Positions 8,610 through 21,143 of a stretch of 64,000 nucleotides of DNA are shown here, one piece after another. A model generated the notes under the pieces. That model ran no database searches. It was not told the DNA's origin and saw only the letters and a list, made by a program, of their open reading frames with translations. The DNA comes from Dyella jiangningensis (GTDB lineage: Bacteria > Pseudomonadota > Gammaproteobacteria > Xanthomonadales > Rhodanobacteraceae), in assembly GCF_003264855.1 (NCBI RefSeq), contig NZ_NFZS01000006.1, forward strand, positions 124,001 through 188,000. Reading direction: 5' to 3'. A program made the translations under genes and the position numbers. Position 1 is the first letter of the stretch; every line of letters starts with the position of its first letter.

Positions 8610-9125
8610 TCACTGCGGCTTCGCCCGCACTTCGACCACGGGCGCATCGCCGTTCATCGCGAAGCGAAATAGATAACCCACTTCGAACGGCTGGGCGTGA
8701 TCGCCGACTGAATGCGCGTCGCCGTTCGCGTCGGCCGCCCATTGCTGCGTCCGCCACGGCACGAAGGTCCAGCGCATGGCCGCCGCACGCACGGCCTCGA
8801 TGAACTGGCGATGAGACGGATCGGCCTGCGCTTCGTCCTTCACGCGCACTTCGCCTACCTTGCCCTGGGCGTCCACCACGAGCCGCGCCTCGATGTCCTG
8901 CGGCGGCATATGCAACACCTGCAAGGACGGCGGGTAGACCGGCACGGGTTGTTCCAGCGGCGTCGCGCCGGTCGACGTCTGTCCCAGTGCAAGCGTCACC
9001 TGACGCATCGCCTGCGCGGAGGAGGAGCCGGCCTGCTGGCGCGGCACACCGGCACAGCACGCAAGCACGACGGCGGCTGCGGCCACGAACGCCGCGCGAT
9101 ACAGATGGCGAAGGTGCAATCCCAT
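8610..9125 (-). CDS. Small secreted or lipid-anchored protein with a TonB C-terminal-like domain
   Basis: 171 aa from the ATG at 9125. A longer frame runs up to 9389 but overlaps atpC and its extra residues look like noncoding Arg/Ser-rich sequence. The N-terminus is hydrophobic (AAFVAAAAVVLACCAG), a signal peptide with a possible lipobox Cys. The mature part holds PVYPPSLQVLHMPPQDIEARLVVD and later AAAMRWTFVPW, the pattern of the TonB C-terminal fold (PxYPxxA...V...DGxV...A..aWrFxP). It lacks the Pro-rich span and N-terminal anchor of a full TonB energy transducer, so it probably is not one. It sits between the atp operon terminator and glmU. Its function is unknown beyond the fold. Confidence 0.72.
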   Translation of the reverse strand: MGLHLRHLYRAAFVAAAAVVLACCAGVPRQQAGSSSAQAMRQVTLALGQTSTGATPLEQPVPVYPPSLQVLHMPPQDIEARLVVDAQGKVGEVRVKDEAQADPSHRQFIEAVRAAAMRWTFVPWRTQQWAADANGDAHSVGDHAQPFEVGYLFRFAMNGDAPVVEVRAKPQ

Positions 9126-9164
9126 GGAAGGCACGGCTCGGCTCACTCTTCGGTCGCCAGCCAG

Positions 9165-9198
9165 ATTAAACAAAAACGCTGGCACGAGGCCGGCGTTT
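9165..9198 (-). terminator. Rho-independent terminator of the atp operon
   Basis: On the minus strand, downstream of the atpC stop, a 9-bp stem (AAACGCCGG with CCAGCGTTT, one G-U pair) closes a 7-nt loop and is followed by a T-rich run (TTTTTGTTT). It ends the nine-gene ATP synthase operon. Confidence 0.8.
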
Positions 9199-9219
9199 CC
9201 ATGCCACGCTGCCGTGGAC

Positions 9220-9645
9220 TCAGTGCTTGAGCGTCTTGCGCAGGCGCTCGAGGGCCTGCAGCTGCGTGATCGCTTCGGCGAGCTTGGCTTGCGCCTCGGC
9301 GATTTCCACCGCGTCGGTGCGGTTGGCCAGCGCCTCTTCGGCTTCCTGCTTGGCACGCTGGGCCGCGACCTCATCCAGGTCGGAGGCACGCGCGGCGGTA
9401 TCGGCCAGCACGGTGACGACCTGCGGCTGCACTTCCAGGATGCCGCCCGACACCCAGAACTGCTGACGTTCGCCGTTGCCCAGCACCACGTCGACGTGGC
9501 CGGCCTTCAGGCGGGTGATCAGCGGCGCATGGCGGGGCGCGATGCCCAGTTCGCCCATCTCGCCGGTGGCGACCACGAGCTGCGCTTCACCGGAGAAGAT
9601 CTCGGCTTCGGCGCTGACGATGTCGACACGAAGGGTATGACTCAT
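9220..9645 (-). CDS. atpC: F1Fo ATP synthase subunit epsilon
   Basis: 141 aa, the normal length. The N-terminal beta sandwich reads [17 protein letters not shown] and contains the family signature [19 protein letters not shown]; the C-terminal part is two helices rich in Ala, Glu and Lys ([20 protein letters not shown]), which in this family regulate ATP hydrolysis. The protein links the c-ring to the gamma stalk on the cytoplasmic side. It is the last gene of the operon, about 90 nt after atpD, and a terminator follows it. Confidence 0.96.
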   Translation of the reverse strand: MSHTLRVDIVSAEAEIFSGEAQLVVATGEMGELGIAPRHAPLITRLKAGHVDVVLGNGERQQFWVSGGILEVQPQVVTVLADTAARASDLDEVAAQRAKQEAEEALANRTDAVEIAEAQAKLAEAITQLQALERLRKTLKH

Positions 9646-9739
9646 GACGGTATTCCGGTGCGTTCGGTGAAAAGCAGACGATGCTGTGTGGTGCCGGTGA
9701 AGCGCGACGGGCGCGCTTCACCGTGATGCCTCACACCGA

Positions 9740-11212
<1,473 letters not shown>

Positions 11213-11234
11213 TTAGGTTGTGTTGCCGCGCGGT

Positions 11235-12155
11235 TTACACCGCCGCCGCGCCGCCCACGATTTCGGAAATTTCCTGGGTAATCGCTGCCTGACGCGCCTT
11301 GTTGTAGATCAGCGTCAGTTCGCCGATCACCTTGCTCGCGTTGTCCGACGCGCTCTTCATCGCGACCATGCGCGCCGCATGTTCGCTGGCGAGGTTTTCC
11401 AGCACACCCTGGTACACCACGGACTCGATGTAGCGACCGAGCACGTGCTCGAGCACGGTGGCCGGATCGGGTTCGTAGATGTAGTCCCAATCGTGCTTCT
11501 GCTCGAGCTTGAGGCCAGCCACCGGGTAATCCGGCGAGCCGGTCTGGCCCTCGGTCACCTCACCAGCCACCACGGGCAGCGGAAGCAGCGCATGCACCGC
11601 CGGCTTCTGCGTCATCGTGTTGATGAATTCGTTGTGCGCGAGGAACACGCGGTCGAGCTTGCCGCCCATGTAGGAGTCCAGCGCGATCTTCATCACGCCG
11701 ATCAGGGCTTCCAGCTTGGGACGCTCGCCGAGATTGCTCGCGGTGGCGACCAGGTTGATGCCCTTGAGGCGACGGAAGAACTGGATCGCCTTCTGGCCCA
11801 CGGCCACCACGTCGACCTGCACGCCCTTGTCCTGCCACTCGCGGATGGCCGGCAGCAGGCGACGGAACAGGTTGGCATTGAGGCCGCCGCACAGGCCGCG
11901 GTCGGTGCTGATGACGATGTAACCCACGCGGGCCACGCCCTCGCGCTCGACCAGGAACGGATGGTTGAAGTCCGTGCTGGCCTGGGCGATGTGCGAGATC
12001 ACCTTGCGCATCGCGCGCGCATAGGGACGCGAGGCCTTCATCAGATCCTGCGCCTTGCGGATCTTCGAGGCCGAGACCATCTCGAGCGCGCGCGTCACCT
12101 TGCGCATGTTCTGCGTGCTCTTGATCTTGGTTTTGATTTCGCGTCCGCTTGCCAC
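11235..12155 (-). CDS. atpG: F1Fo ATP synthase subunit gamma
   Basis: 306 aa, somewhat longer than the typical 285-290. N-terminal helix [31 protein letters not shown] and C-terminal helix [24 protein letters not shown], which form the rotating coiled-coil stalk, are conserved. The extra length seems to come from a short insertion around residues 195-215 (after [10 protein letters not shown], before the conserved [13 protein letters not shown]), in the outer Rossmann-like part rather than the stalk. The protein turns inside the alpha3beta3 ring. It lies between atpA and atpD; the gap to atpA holds a perfect 10-bp hairpin. Confidence 0.96.
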   Translation of the reverse strand: MASGREIKTKIKSTQNMRKVTRALEMVSASKIRKAQDLMKASRPYARAMRKVISHIAQASTDFNHPFLVEREGVARVGYIVISTDRGLCGGLNANLFRRLLPAIREWQDKGVQVDVVAVGQKAIQFFRRLKGINLVATASNLGERPKLEALIGVMKIALDSYMGGKLDRVFLAHNEFINTMTQKPAVHALLPLPVVAGEVTEGQTGSPDYPVAGLKLEQKHDWDYIYEPDPATVLEHVLGRYIESVVYQGVLENLASEHAARMVAMKSASDNASKVIGELTLIYNKARQAAITQEISEIVGGAAAV

Positions 12156-12208
12156 GTTTGCCTCAACCTTGTGGGTTATTGCGATCCCGGTGCTTAGACC
12201 GGAGTGCG

Positions 12209-12232
12209 GTACGGCCGTATGGACGGCCGTAC
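12209..12232. repeat. Intercistronic hairpin between atpA and atpG
   Basis: A perfect inverted repeat, GTACGGCCGT and ACGGCCGTAC, around a 4-nt loop. It has no T-run on the minus strand, so it is more likely an RNA stability or translation element within the polycistronic message than a terminator. Confidence 0.6.
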
Positions 12233-12246
12233 GCCCTAGTTACTGC

Positions 12247-13799
<1,553 letters not shown>

Positions 13800-13864
13800 G
13801 GGTCAATATCCTGAATTTTTGAGTCTTTTTTGAAGAGCCCAGCCGGGTCGGCTGATTTTTTCTC

Positions 13865-13950
13865 TTCGCGAAACGGACTTCGCTTGAATCTTTGAGTTGT
13901 CCGGCCACGCATGGCCGGTTTTGCTCGTCGCGAAACGGATTTCGCGTGAA
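13865..13950. repeat. Duplicated hairpin element in the atpH-atpA intercistronic region
   Basis: Two copies of a 24-nt unit lie at 13865-13888 and 13927-13950. They share CGCGAAACGGA, and the second is a perfect 7-bp stem, CGCGAAA and TTTCGCG, around CGGA. Between them is another stem, CCGGCCA and TGGCCGG. The 153-nt gap between atpH and atpA is thus filled with structure, unlike the close spacing upstream in the operon. It may set the higher output of atpA over atpH, but that is an inference. Confidence 0.6.
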
Positions 13951-13952
13951 AA

Positions 13953-14486
13953 CTAGTGCGTCAGCGCGCTGGTCAAGCGCGACAGGCGCCCGCGGGCGGA
14001 GCCATCGATCACTTCGCTGCCCGTGTCGATCACCACGCCACCCAGCAGCGAGGCGTCGACGCTGGTTTCCAGCTCGATCTCGCGCTTGAAGCGGCGCTTG
14101 AGCGACGCCTTGAGCTGTTCGGCCTGCGCAGCGTCCAGCGCGAATGCGCTGGTCACCTTCACCAGCAGCTGCGACTCGGACTCGCGCTTGTACTCTTCGT
14201 ACAGGGCGGCGATTTCCGGCAGCAGGGCCGTGCGGCGATGTTCGGCCAGCTCGCCCAGGAAACGGGCGAACGGCGCATCGGCGGCCATGCCCTGCGGCAG
14301 GTGCAGCGCCACCAGTTGCTCCGGCTGCACGCGCGGATCATTGCCAAGATTGGCAATGCGCGTGTCCTTCGCCACTTCGGCGGCGAACGCCAGCGCCTGC
14401 GACCATGCGCCAAGCGAGCCGGCCTCATGGGCCAGCTCGAAGGCTGCACGTGCATACGGGCGGGCGAGGGTGATTGCCTGCGCCAT
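13953..14486 (-). CDS. atpH: F1Fo ATP synthase subunit delta
   Basis: 177 aa, the usual length of bacterial delta (OSCP). The N-terminal helical domain begins ITLARPYARAAFELAHEAG, and the C-terminal part has the family signature KRRFKREIELETSVDASLLGG with the following VIDTGSEVIDGSARGRLSRL. It joins the peripheral b stalk to the top of F1. Its start is 3 nt after the atpF stop. The next gene, atpA, is 153 nt downstream beyond a structured gap. Confidence 0.96.
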   Translation of the reverse strand: MAQAITLARPYARAAFELAHEAGSLGAWSQALAFAAEVAKDTRIANLGNDPRVQPEQLVALHLPQGMAADAPFARFLGELAEHRRTALLPEIAALYEEYKRESESQLLVKVTSAFALDAAQAEQLKASLKRRFKREIELETSVDASLLGGVVIDTGSEVIDGSARGRLSRLTSALTH

Positions 14487-14489
14487 GGC

Positions 14490-14960
14490 TTAGATCTCGT
14501 TCACGAGCTGGTCGAGCATCGCCTTGTGGGCCGAGGCGTCGACTTCACGCTGCACGATCTTCTCCGCACCCTGGATGGCCAGACGGCCGACCCAGCCACG
14601 CAGTTCTTCGCGCGCACGCTGCTGCATGCTGACGATTTCTTCCGCGGCGCTCGCCTTCAGGCGATTGGCCTCGGCGATGGCTTCGGCACGGGCCTTGTCC
14701 ACGATCTGGTTGGCCTGGCTCTGGGCGCGCTCGATGATCTCGTTGGCCTGCTGACGGGCCTGCTTGATCTCGTTGGCGACCTTGGCGTCGGCGTCCTTCA
14801 GCTCGGCGCGTGCCTTTTCGGCAGCGGCCAGGCCGTCGGCAACCTTCTTCTGGCGCTCTTCGATCGCATGATTGAGCTGCGGCCAGATGAACTTGGTGGT
14901 GAACCAGACCAGGATGGCGAAAGAGACCATCTGGCCCAGGAAAGTCAGATTGATATCCAT
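14490..14960 (-). CDS. atpF: F1Fo ATP synthase subunit b
   Basis: 156 aa from the ATG at 14960, identical in length to the E. coli subunit; a longer frame to 15014 is rejected because the family N-terminus [20 protein letters not shown] starts here. One N-terminal membrane helix is followed by a long charged, Ala-rich coiled coil ([20 protein letters not shown]). It forms the dimeric peripheral stalk that holds F1 still relative to subunit a. It lies between atpE and atpH. Confidence 0.96.
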   Translation of the reverse strand: MDINLTFLGQMVSFAILVWFTTKFIWPQLNHAIEERQKKVADGLAAAEKARAELKDADAKVANEIKQARQQANEIIERAQSQANQIVDKARAEAIAEANRLKASAAEEIVSMQQRAREELRGWVGRLAIQGAEKIVQREVDASAHKAMLDQLVNEI

Positions 14961-15042
14961 GAGCTTTCCAATTAACTCCGGTAACGCGTTAAACCGCCGA
15001 TCGCCGCAGCGCAATCACGCTGCGGCGACACTTCTGCGCCGA

Positions 15043-15363
<321 letters not shown>

Positions 15364-15406
15364 TTAGGGCAAAGCGATTTAAAGCGAAACCGGATGGAAC
15401 AAGAAC

Positions 15407-16243
<837 letters not shown>

Positions 16244-16609
16244 TTAGCCCTTGAATCTGAACGCCAGCAAATTTATTGCGTAAGCAGCCACCAGCCCCGT
16301 GATGGCAGCTAGTGGCGGTAATTTCCATTGACCCAGGATCGCGATCAGCCCTCCGAAGATCACGATCCACTTCAGGACCATGCCTGACATCACGCGCCAC
16401 ATCGTCATGCCGCCACCACCCAACCCGGCGAAGGTACGCCACGCCAGAAGCGCGGTACCCAGCGCCACGACGGTGGCGCCGGCAGCGGCGGCCAATGCCT
16501 CGCGGCGCCCCTGCATCAGGAAGGTGAGACCCACGATCGCCGCCATGGCCAGCTGCAGCAAGATAATGCGCAGCGCCAGACGTCGACCGGAAGCAAGACT
16601 ATTGAGCAC
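16244..16609 (-). CDS. atpI: ATP synthase accessory protein I
   Basis: 121 aa with four hydrophobic segments: LALRIILLQLAMAAIVGLTF, LAAAAGATVVALGTALLAW, WIVIFGGLIAILG, and LAAITGLVAAYAINLLAF. It begins with GTG at 16609. Position and topology match AtpI, the poorly conserved first gene of proteobacterial atp operons, thought to help c-ring assembly. A promoter with a good -10 lies about 70 nt upstream, and atpB follows after 3 nt. Confidence 0.88.
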   Translation of the reverse strand: MLNSLASGRRLALRIILLQLAMAAIVGLTFLMQGRREALAAAAGATVVALGTALLAWRTFAGLGGGGMTMWRVMSGMVLKWIVIFGGLIAILGQWKLPPLAAITGLVAAYAINLLAFRFKG

Positions 16610-16678
16610 GTGAGGCCCCCGCGCGGTTTCGCTCTAGGCGGCACCGAACCATCTGCGGGCCACGGTCCAATCTGAAAA

Positions 16679-16708
16679 AGTATATCAGCGGGGCATTTAC
16701 AGCGACAA
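16679..16708 (-). promoter_or_regulatory. Sigma-70-type promoter of the atp operon
   Basis: On the minus strand, TTGTCG (16708-16703) and TATACT (16684-16679) are 18 nt apart, with transcription expected to begin about 60 nt before the atpI start. Found by eye; no start-site data. Confidence 0.55.
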
Positions 16709-16781
16709 GCCGCGCTTGATGCGACAACTTGTCCAAGCGCTCGCCCGTTCACACTTCCATCGCGAGATTTCGCGAATCGGA

Positions 16782-16814
16782 CAAAGAAAAGGGGCCGGAC
16801 TGTCGTCCGGCCCC
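16782..16814 (-). terminator. Rho-independent terminator of the phasin gene
   Basis: A perfect 10-bp stem (GGGGCCGGAC with GTCCGGCCCC) closes a TGTC loop and is followed on the minus strand by TTTTCTTT. It lies 44 nt after the phasin stop and separates it from the atp promoter. Confidence 0.85.
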
Positions 16815-16857
16815 GCGACGCAACTGGGGGGAGAGGCGTTGCGCCGGTGAAGCGGTA

Positions 16858-17244
16858 TTACTTGGCGGCAGCCGCGGCCTTCTTGACCGGCGCGACGACC
16901 GCGTCGTTCGCAGCCTGCTGCTGCTCCTGCGCCAGCGCGGTGAGCGATTCGGCGGTCTTCTGCGTCACGGCGATGATTTCCTGCGTGACGGCCACGGCGC
17001 GTTCGGCGTTCTCGCGGCTGGCGGCGGTGGCCTTTTCCCACAGGGCGCGCAGGCCGTCGATGTCACGGGTTTCGAAGGCGTCGCTGATGAAATCGGAAGC
17101 GGCTTCCGCCTGCTTTTCGAGCGCCTTGATCTGAAGCTCGGCGACCCGTTCCAGACCCTTGAGCGCCACCGACTGGGCCTTGAAGGCGCTGTCAGCCAGC
17201 TGCTTGGCGTAGGCAAAAACCTGGGTGTTGAGTTGCTGCGTCAT
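16858..17244 (-). CDS. Phasin family protein
   Basis: 128 aa from the ATG at 17244, where a GAGG-type site precedes it; the longer frame to 17292 is not preferred. The whole chain is an Ala/Glu/Lys-rich amphipathic helix set with heptad pattern (VAELQIKALEKQAEAASDFI), typical of phasin_2/TIGR01841 proteins. The C-terminus ends in a Lys/Ala tail (PVKKAAAAAK). Phasins coat polyhydroxyalkanoate granules and may also bind DNA or act as chaperones; no PHA synthase gene is in the window, so the granule role is not shown. The upstream 150 nt is AT-rich compared with the surroundings and probably holds its promoter. A strong terminator follows. Confidence 0.85.
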   Translation of the reverse strand: MTQQLNTQVFAYAKQLADSAFKAQSVALKGLERVAELQIKALEKQAEAASDFISDAFETRDIDGLRALWEKATAASRENAERAVAVTQEIIAVTQKTAESLTALAQEQQQAANDAVVAPVKKAAAAAK

Positions 17245-17397
17245 GACTTGGTCCCTCGAAGGGAATGGGGGTAGTGGCAGAAAGCCTACCAAGTCATTTT
17301 GTGCGGTGCAATATATTTTTCCTGAACGGATCGCTGTGTCACAAAAATTTCAATTGAAACTGTTGATTACGTCAGTACGAAGAAATTTTGCGATGCG

Positions 17398-17760
17398 TCA
17401 AAAACTGTCGCGGCTACAACTGGCGCCCGATGTGCAGGTCTCGTGCACGACGACCTTGTCCAGTCCGGGCAGGGCCGGTTCGAGCCGGCGGAAGATCCAG
17501 CGTGAGAGCATCTCGCTGGTCGGATTCTCCAGGCCTTCGATGTCGTTGAGGTAGTGATGGTCGAGCTGGTCGTACAGCGGCGCGAAGGCGGCTTTGACGT
17601 CAGCGAAATCCATCACCCAGCCCATCGCCGGGTCGGGCTCGCCGGCGACGTGGATTTCGACCTTGAAGGAATGACCGTGCAGGCGCGCGCACTTGTGGCC
17701 CGGCGGCACGTTGGGCAGCCGGTGCGCGGCTTCGATATGGAAGACTTTGAAGATATGCAT
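17398..17760 (-). CDS. queD: 6-carboxy-5,6,7,8-tetrahydropterin synthase
   Basis: 120 aa, the usual length. Zinc ligands His13, His28 and His30 are visible (AAHRLP, LHGHSF) with catalytic Cys24, and the signature [17 protein letters not shown] and ETCTSG follow. QueD turns dihydroneopterin triphosphate into 6-carboxytetrahydropterin, the second step to the queuosine precursor preQ0. The last residues after CTSG are unusual (ASCSRDSF rather than the common short aromatic/Arg-Gly tail), so the C-terminal end should be checked. No other que gene is in the window. Confidence 0.93.
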   Translation of the reverse strand: MHIFKVFHIEAAHRLPNVPPGHKCARLHGHSFKVEIHVAGEPDPAMGWVMDFADVKAAFAPLYDQLDHHYLNDIEGLENPTSEMLSRWIFRRLEPALPGLDKVVVHETCTSGASCSRDSF

Positions 17761-17920
17761 GCCGCCATTCTACCGCCTGGGCCGAGGCGGCACCCGGCCG
17801 GCGCCCACAGCCGTCCTCGTGGTCGGCTCCGGGCACAGCCGCTGCTCGTTGCGAAGCGTGCATCGTGACAATGTGCGTCCGCGCCCCGCTTCATCCGCGA
17901 GACCGTCGGCGCGGGCGACC

Positions 17921-18175
17921 TCAGGGCATGTACTGCCCGATGATCATCGCGTTGAGCTCCCGCCCTTTCCAGAACATGTGGTGGATGCGCTCGCTCAATT
18001 TCTCCAGCGATTTCGCGCTGATGTCGCCGAAGCTGAGCATCACGGCGGGTCGCGAGCCGTCTCCCGGAACGTGCTCGATCTCGTCCCACGCGGGAAAACC
18101 GTATTTGGCCAGGAACTCGCCCAGCTCCTCATCCGATGTCCCCGGCTCGATGTTGCCCAGCAATAGACGCAGCAT
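17921..18175 (-). CDS. Small RRM-type RNA-binding protein
   Basis: 84 aa. The chain starts LRLLLGNIEPGTSDEELGEFLAKYGF, which follows the RNP2 strand and first helix of an RNA-recognition motif, and has a later strand-like PAVMLSFGDI in the RNP1 position, though the RNP1 aromatic pattern is weak. Family members are small single-domain proteins of unknown target. It lies 55 nt after the polyphosphate kinase gene on the same strand, so the two may be cotranscribed. Confidence 0.7.
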   Translation of the reverse strand: MLRLLLGNIEPGTSDEELGEFLAKYGFPAWDEIEHVPGDGSRPAVMLSFGDISAKSLEKLSERIHHMFWKGRELNAMIIGQYMP

Positions 18176-18230
18176 GATGGCTTCTCCTGCCGCACGGCCG
18201 GCGCCCGCGCCGGATGCGTCACGGTGAGGG

Positions 18231-19058
18231 TCAGTATTTCTGCGGGATGTAGCGGAACGGATAGTCGGGATCGCGGTAGCCGCCGCGCTTCTGCCGCTTG
18301 GGCAGCTCGACCTTGGGCCGGTCGACTTCTTCGTACGGAATGCGGCTGAGCAGGTCGGCGATGATGTTGAGACGCGCCCGCCGCTTGTCGTTGGAATCCA
18401 CCACGAGCCACGGCGCGAACTGCGTGTCGGTGGCCTTGAACATGTCGTCGCGGGCGCGCGAGTAGTCGTACCAGCGGCTGTATGACTTCAGGTCCATCGG
18501 CGAGAGCTTCCAGACTTTGCGTCCGTCGTGGATGCGGCCCTTCAGGCGGCGCGTCTGCTCGTCCTCGCTCACTTCCAGCCAGTATTTCAGCAGGATGATG
18601 CCGGACTGCACGATGCCGCGCTCCACCAGCGGGGTCACGCGCAGGAAACTCTCGACCTGCTCTTCACTGCAGAAGCCCATCACCCGCTCGACGCCTGCGC
18701 GGTTGTACCAGCTGCGGTCGAAGATCACGATCTCGCCCGCCGCCGGCAGATGCGGCAGGTAGCGCTGCACGTACATCTGGCTTTTCTCGCGCTCGGTGGG
18801 CGCCGGCAACGCGATCACGCGGAATACCCGCGGGCTCACGCGCTCGGTAATCGCCTTGATGGCGCCACCCTTGCCCGCGCCATCACGGCCCTCGAAGACA
18901 ATGCATATCTTGGCGCCCGACTCCTGCGCCCAAAGCTGCAACTTGACCAGTTCGACATGGAGCCTGGCCAGTTCCTTGGCGTACTCCTTGCCGCTCAGCC
19001 GAGTGTCTTCGACCGGCGCGACCTGGTCCGGCTCCTTCTTGCCCTTTGCCTTTGCCAT
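18231..19058 (-). CDS. ppk2: Polyphosphate kinase 2
   Basis: 275 aa. It has Walker A EGRDGAGKGG at residues 56-65, Walker B FDRSWYNR at 113-120, and the lid-region block KGRIHDGRKVWKLSPMDLKS. This is the single-domain PPK2 layout, which moves phosphate between polyphosphate and nucleoside mono- or diphosphates; the direction and nucleotide used cannot be settled from sequence alone. The N-terminus is Lys-rich. It is expected to be cytoplasmic. The 209-nt upstream gap separates it from the xylan locus and shows no gene. Confidence 0.92.
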   Translation of the reverse strand: MAKAKGKKEPDQVAPVEDTRLSGKEYAKELARLHVELVKLQLWAQESGAKICIVFEGRDGAGKGGAIKAITERVSPRVFRVIALPAPTEREKSQMYVQRYLPHLPAAGEIVIFDRSWYNRAGVERVMGFCSEEQVESFLRVTPLVERGIVQSGIILLKYWLEVSEDEQTRRLKGRIHDGRKVWKLSPMDLKSYSRWYDYSRARDDMFKATDTQFAPWLVVDSNDKRRARLNIIADLLSRIPYEEVDRPKVELPKRQKRGGYRDPDYPFRYIPQKY

Positions 19059-19267
19059 GGCATTGCACCTCCCGCAGTTGAGAGATCACGCAACGACCCG
19101 GTCGAACCACCCGGCGAAACCATGCACGCCGGCGCCGCCCTGCGAGGCAGCGCCTGCCGACCCACAGCCGGCTTTCCATCCCCAAGGAACTCAGCCTGAC
19201 AGCAAGTTCATCAAGCCTTCGTCAAGCGACCGCGGCCATGCTGCATCCGGACCCGGGCAGACACCGG

Positions 19268-20107
19268 CTAGCACCATTCGATGCGGAACCAGGCAGAGAG
19301 CGTCGCGCCCGGCGCCAAAGGCGTAGCCACGCCGAGATTGAATGCATCCGGCGGCCCGGTTTGCGGCTCGACGCAGGTAGCGTGATGCGTTTCGTCATAA
19401 ACGACCCAGTGGCTGCAGTCGGACGTCAGTCGGATGCGCTGGCCGCCGCGATGGAGCATCACTGGCCGATCGTTGATGAAGCAGTCGTCCCAGGGCGGAG
19501 GCGGCGGATCCATCAGCGGCAGATGGGCGATGCCGTCGGCGTCACGCGGGTAGCAACGACTGGGTTCGAATTCGAGGTCATCGGGTTTGCGGAACCACGG
19601 GTGCCAGCCGATCACCGCCGGCATGCCGGAAGCGCCGGACGTCACCGCCAGCTCCATGCGCAGCTCCCGATCGCCCACCTCGATGCGTTGGCGCGCATGG
19701 CCGCCGAAGGGCCAGCGCTCGTCCTGCGGCAATGCCAGCGACAGTTCGACGTGGCTGTCCGAGTGCGCCTCGACCTGCCACGGCAGGGCGAAGCCCACGC
19801 CGTGGATGGCGTGGCCGCCAAGATTGGCGGGCAACGCGTAGTGTTTGCCACGCCACTGGAAGTGCCCGCCACGTACGCGCCCCGCCCACGGCACCATCGG
19901 ATAGCTGCCCCAGGCGATCATGGCCTGTGTCTGCTCGTCGTGCCCTACCAACCAGTCGAGGCCGCCGTATCGAATCTGGGCCACGCGACCGCCGGCAGCC
20001 GGTGCGAGTACCACTTCCAACGCGCCATGGGCGAGACCAAGCAAGGGGCCGGGAGCCATCGGCGTCAAGGCATCGTCATGCGCCGGCACGTTCGATTCAC
20101 TCGCCAT
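19268..20107 (-). CDS. Aldose 1-epimerase (mutarotase) family protein
   Basis: 279 aa. The substrate-binding and catalytic residues of the galactose-mutarotase fold are in place: NLGGHAIHGVGF with its His residues, then GWHPWFRK, and the catalytic Glu in CVEPQTGPPDAFN. Such enzymes interconvert alpha and beta anomers of free sugars. In this locus the likely substrate is xylose or another sugar released by the xylosidases, since it is the last gene of the operon with the GH43 enzyme and symporter. Its start overlaps the GH43 stop by 11 nt, which supports coupling. It lacks a signal peptide and should be cytoplasmic. Confidence 0.87.
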   Translation of the reverse strand: MASESNVPAHDDALTPMAPGPLLGLAHGALEVVLAPAAGGRVAQIRYGGLDWLVGHDEQTQAMIAWGSYPMVPWAGRVRGGHFQWRGKHYALPANLGGHAIHGVGFALPWQVEAHSDSHVELSLALPQDERWPFGGHARQRIEVGDRELRMELAVTSGASGMPAVIGWHPWFRKPDDLEFEPSRCYPRDADGIAHLPLMDPPPPPWDDCFINDRPVMLHRGGQRIRLTSDCSHWVVYDETHHATCVEPQTGPPDAFNLGVATPLAPGATLSAWFRIEWC

Positions 20108-21113
20108 AGGGATGCAGGCAGACGATATCGCCGTCGGCGTCGTAGGTCAGCTCCACCATCTTGATCGAACGCAAATGGGTGACGCCGCCGGAGAGCAAAG
20201 CGTCGTGATAGAACAAGTACCAGCGATCGCCCACCGCGCAGATCGAATGATGCGTGGTCCAGCCGACCACCGGCGTGAGGATCCTGCCTCGATAGGTGAA
20301 CGGACCATAGGGGTTGTCGCCGGTCGCGTAGCAGAGGAAATGCGTATTGCCGGTCGAGTACGACAGGTAGTACTTGCCGCGATACGCATGCATCCACGGC
20401 CCCTCGAAATAGCGTCGGTCGTGGTCGCCCGCGAGAAGTGGCCGGCCATGTTCGTCGACGATGCTCACCTCGCGCGGCGCTTCGGCGAACGAAAGCATGT
20501 CCTCCGAGAGCTTTGCCACGCGCGGCCCCAGCGCGGGCTCGTGCGCCTCGGGCTCCTCGTGTGCGTTGGCGTACGCGTTGTCGCGATACTTCTGCAACTG
20601 TCCGCCCCAGATGCCGCCGAAATACATGTAGAAGGCGCCGTCGCGGTCTTCGAACACGGCCGGGTCGATGGAATAGCTGCCGGCAATGGCTTCGGGCTCG
20701 GGCGCGAACGGTCCTTCCGGGCAATCCGAGACAGCCACGCCGATCTGGAACAGGCCATCGCTGCGCTTGGCGGGAAAGTACAGGTAGTAGCGCCCGCCTT
20801 TGCAGGCCGCGTCGGGCGCCCACATCTGGCGTTCGGCCCATGGCACGTCTTTCACGTGCAGCGCCACGCCGCAATCGACGGCCTCGCTCTGCGGCGACTC
20901 CATGCGGAAGACGTGGTAGTCCTCCATGCAGAAGTGATCGCCGTTGTCGTTGAACGGCACGCCGCCTTCGATGTCGTGCGAGGGATAGATGTAGATCTTG
21001 CCGTCGAAGACATGCGCGGAAGGATCGGCCGTGTAGATATGCATCACCAGCGGCTGCGAAATGGCGTGGGCCGCGAGCGCGGCAAGATCAGGGGGAAGCG
21101 TTTCGTCCGACAT
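20097..21113 (-). CDS. Glycoside hydrolase family 43 protein, cytoplasmic
   Basis: 338 aa with no signal peptide. The GH43 five-bladed propeller residues are visible: general base Asp in ADPSAHVFDGKIYIYPSHD, pKa-modulating Asp in YSIDPAVFEDRDG, and acid Glu in YFEGPWMHAYRGKYYLSYS. Family members are beta-xylosidases, arabinofuranosidases or arabinanases. Encoded downstream of a TonB receptor and a sugar symporter, it most likely trims imported xylo- or arabinoxylo-oligosaccharides in the cytoplasm. It lies 30 nt after the symporter. Substrate specificity cannot be decided from what is visible. Confidence 0.9.
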   Translation of the reverse strand: MSDETLPPDLAALAAHAISQPLVMHIYTADPSAHVFDGKIYIYPSHDIEGGVPFNDNGDHFCMEDYHVFRMESPQSEAVDCGVALHVKDVPWAERQMWAPDAACKGGRYYLYFPAKRSDGLFQIGVAVSDCPEGPFAPEPEAIAGSYSIDPAVFEDRDGAFYMYFGGIWGGQLQKYRDNAYANAHEEPEAHEPALGPRVAKLSEDMLSFAEAPREVSIVDEHGRPLLAGDHDRRYFEGPWMHAYRGKYYLSYSTGNTHFLCYATGDNPYGPFTYRGRILTPVVGWTTHHSICAVGDRWYLFYHDALLSGGVTHLRSIKMVELTYDADGDIVCLHPYGE

Positions 21114-21143
21114 GGGTTACCCGTGAAGCGTCATCGATGGCGG

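Noticed and set aside
8521-9060. Minus-strand open frame of 179 codons between glmU and the TonB-C protein
   Set aside because: It overlaps the TonB-C-domain gene in another frame and has Arg/Ala-rich composition without motifs.
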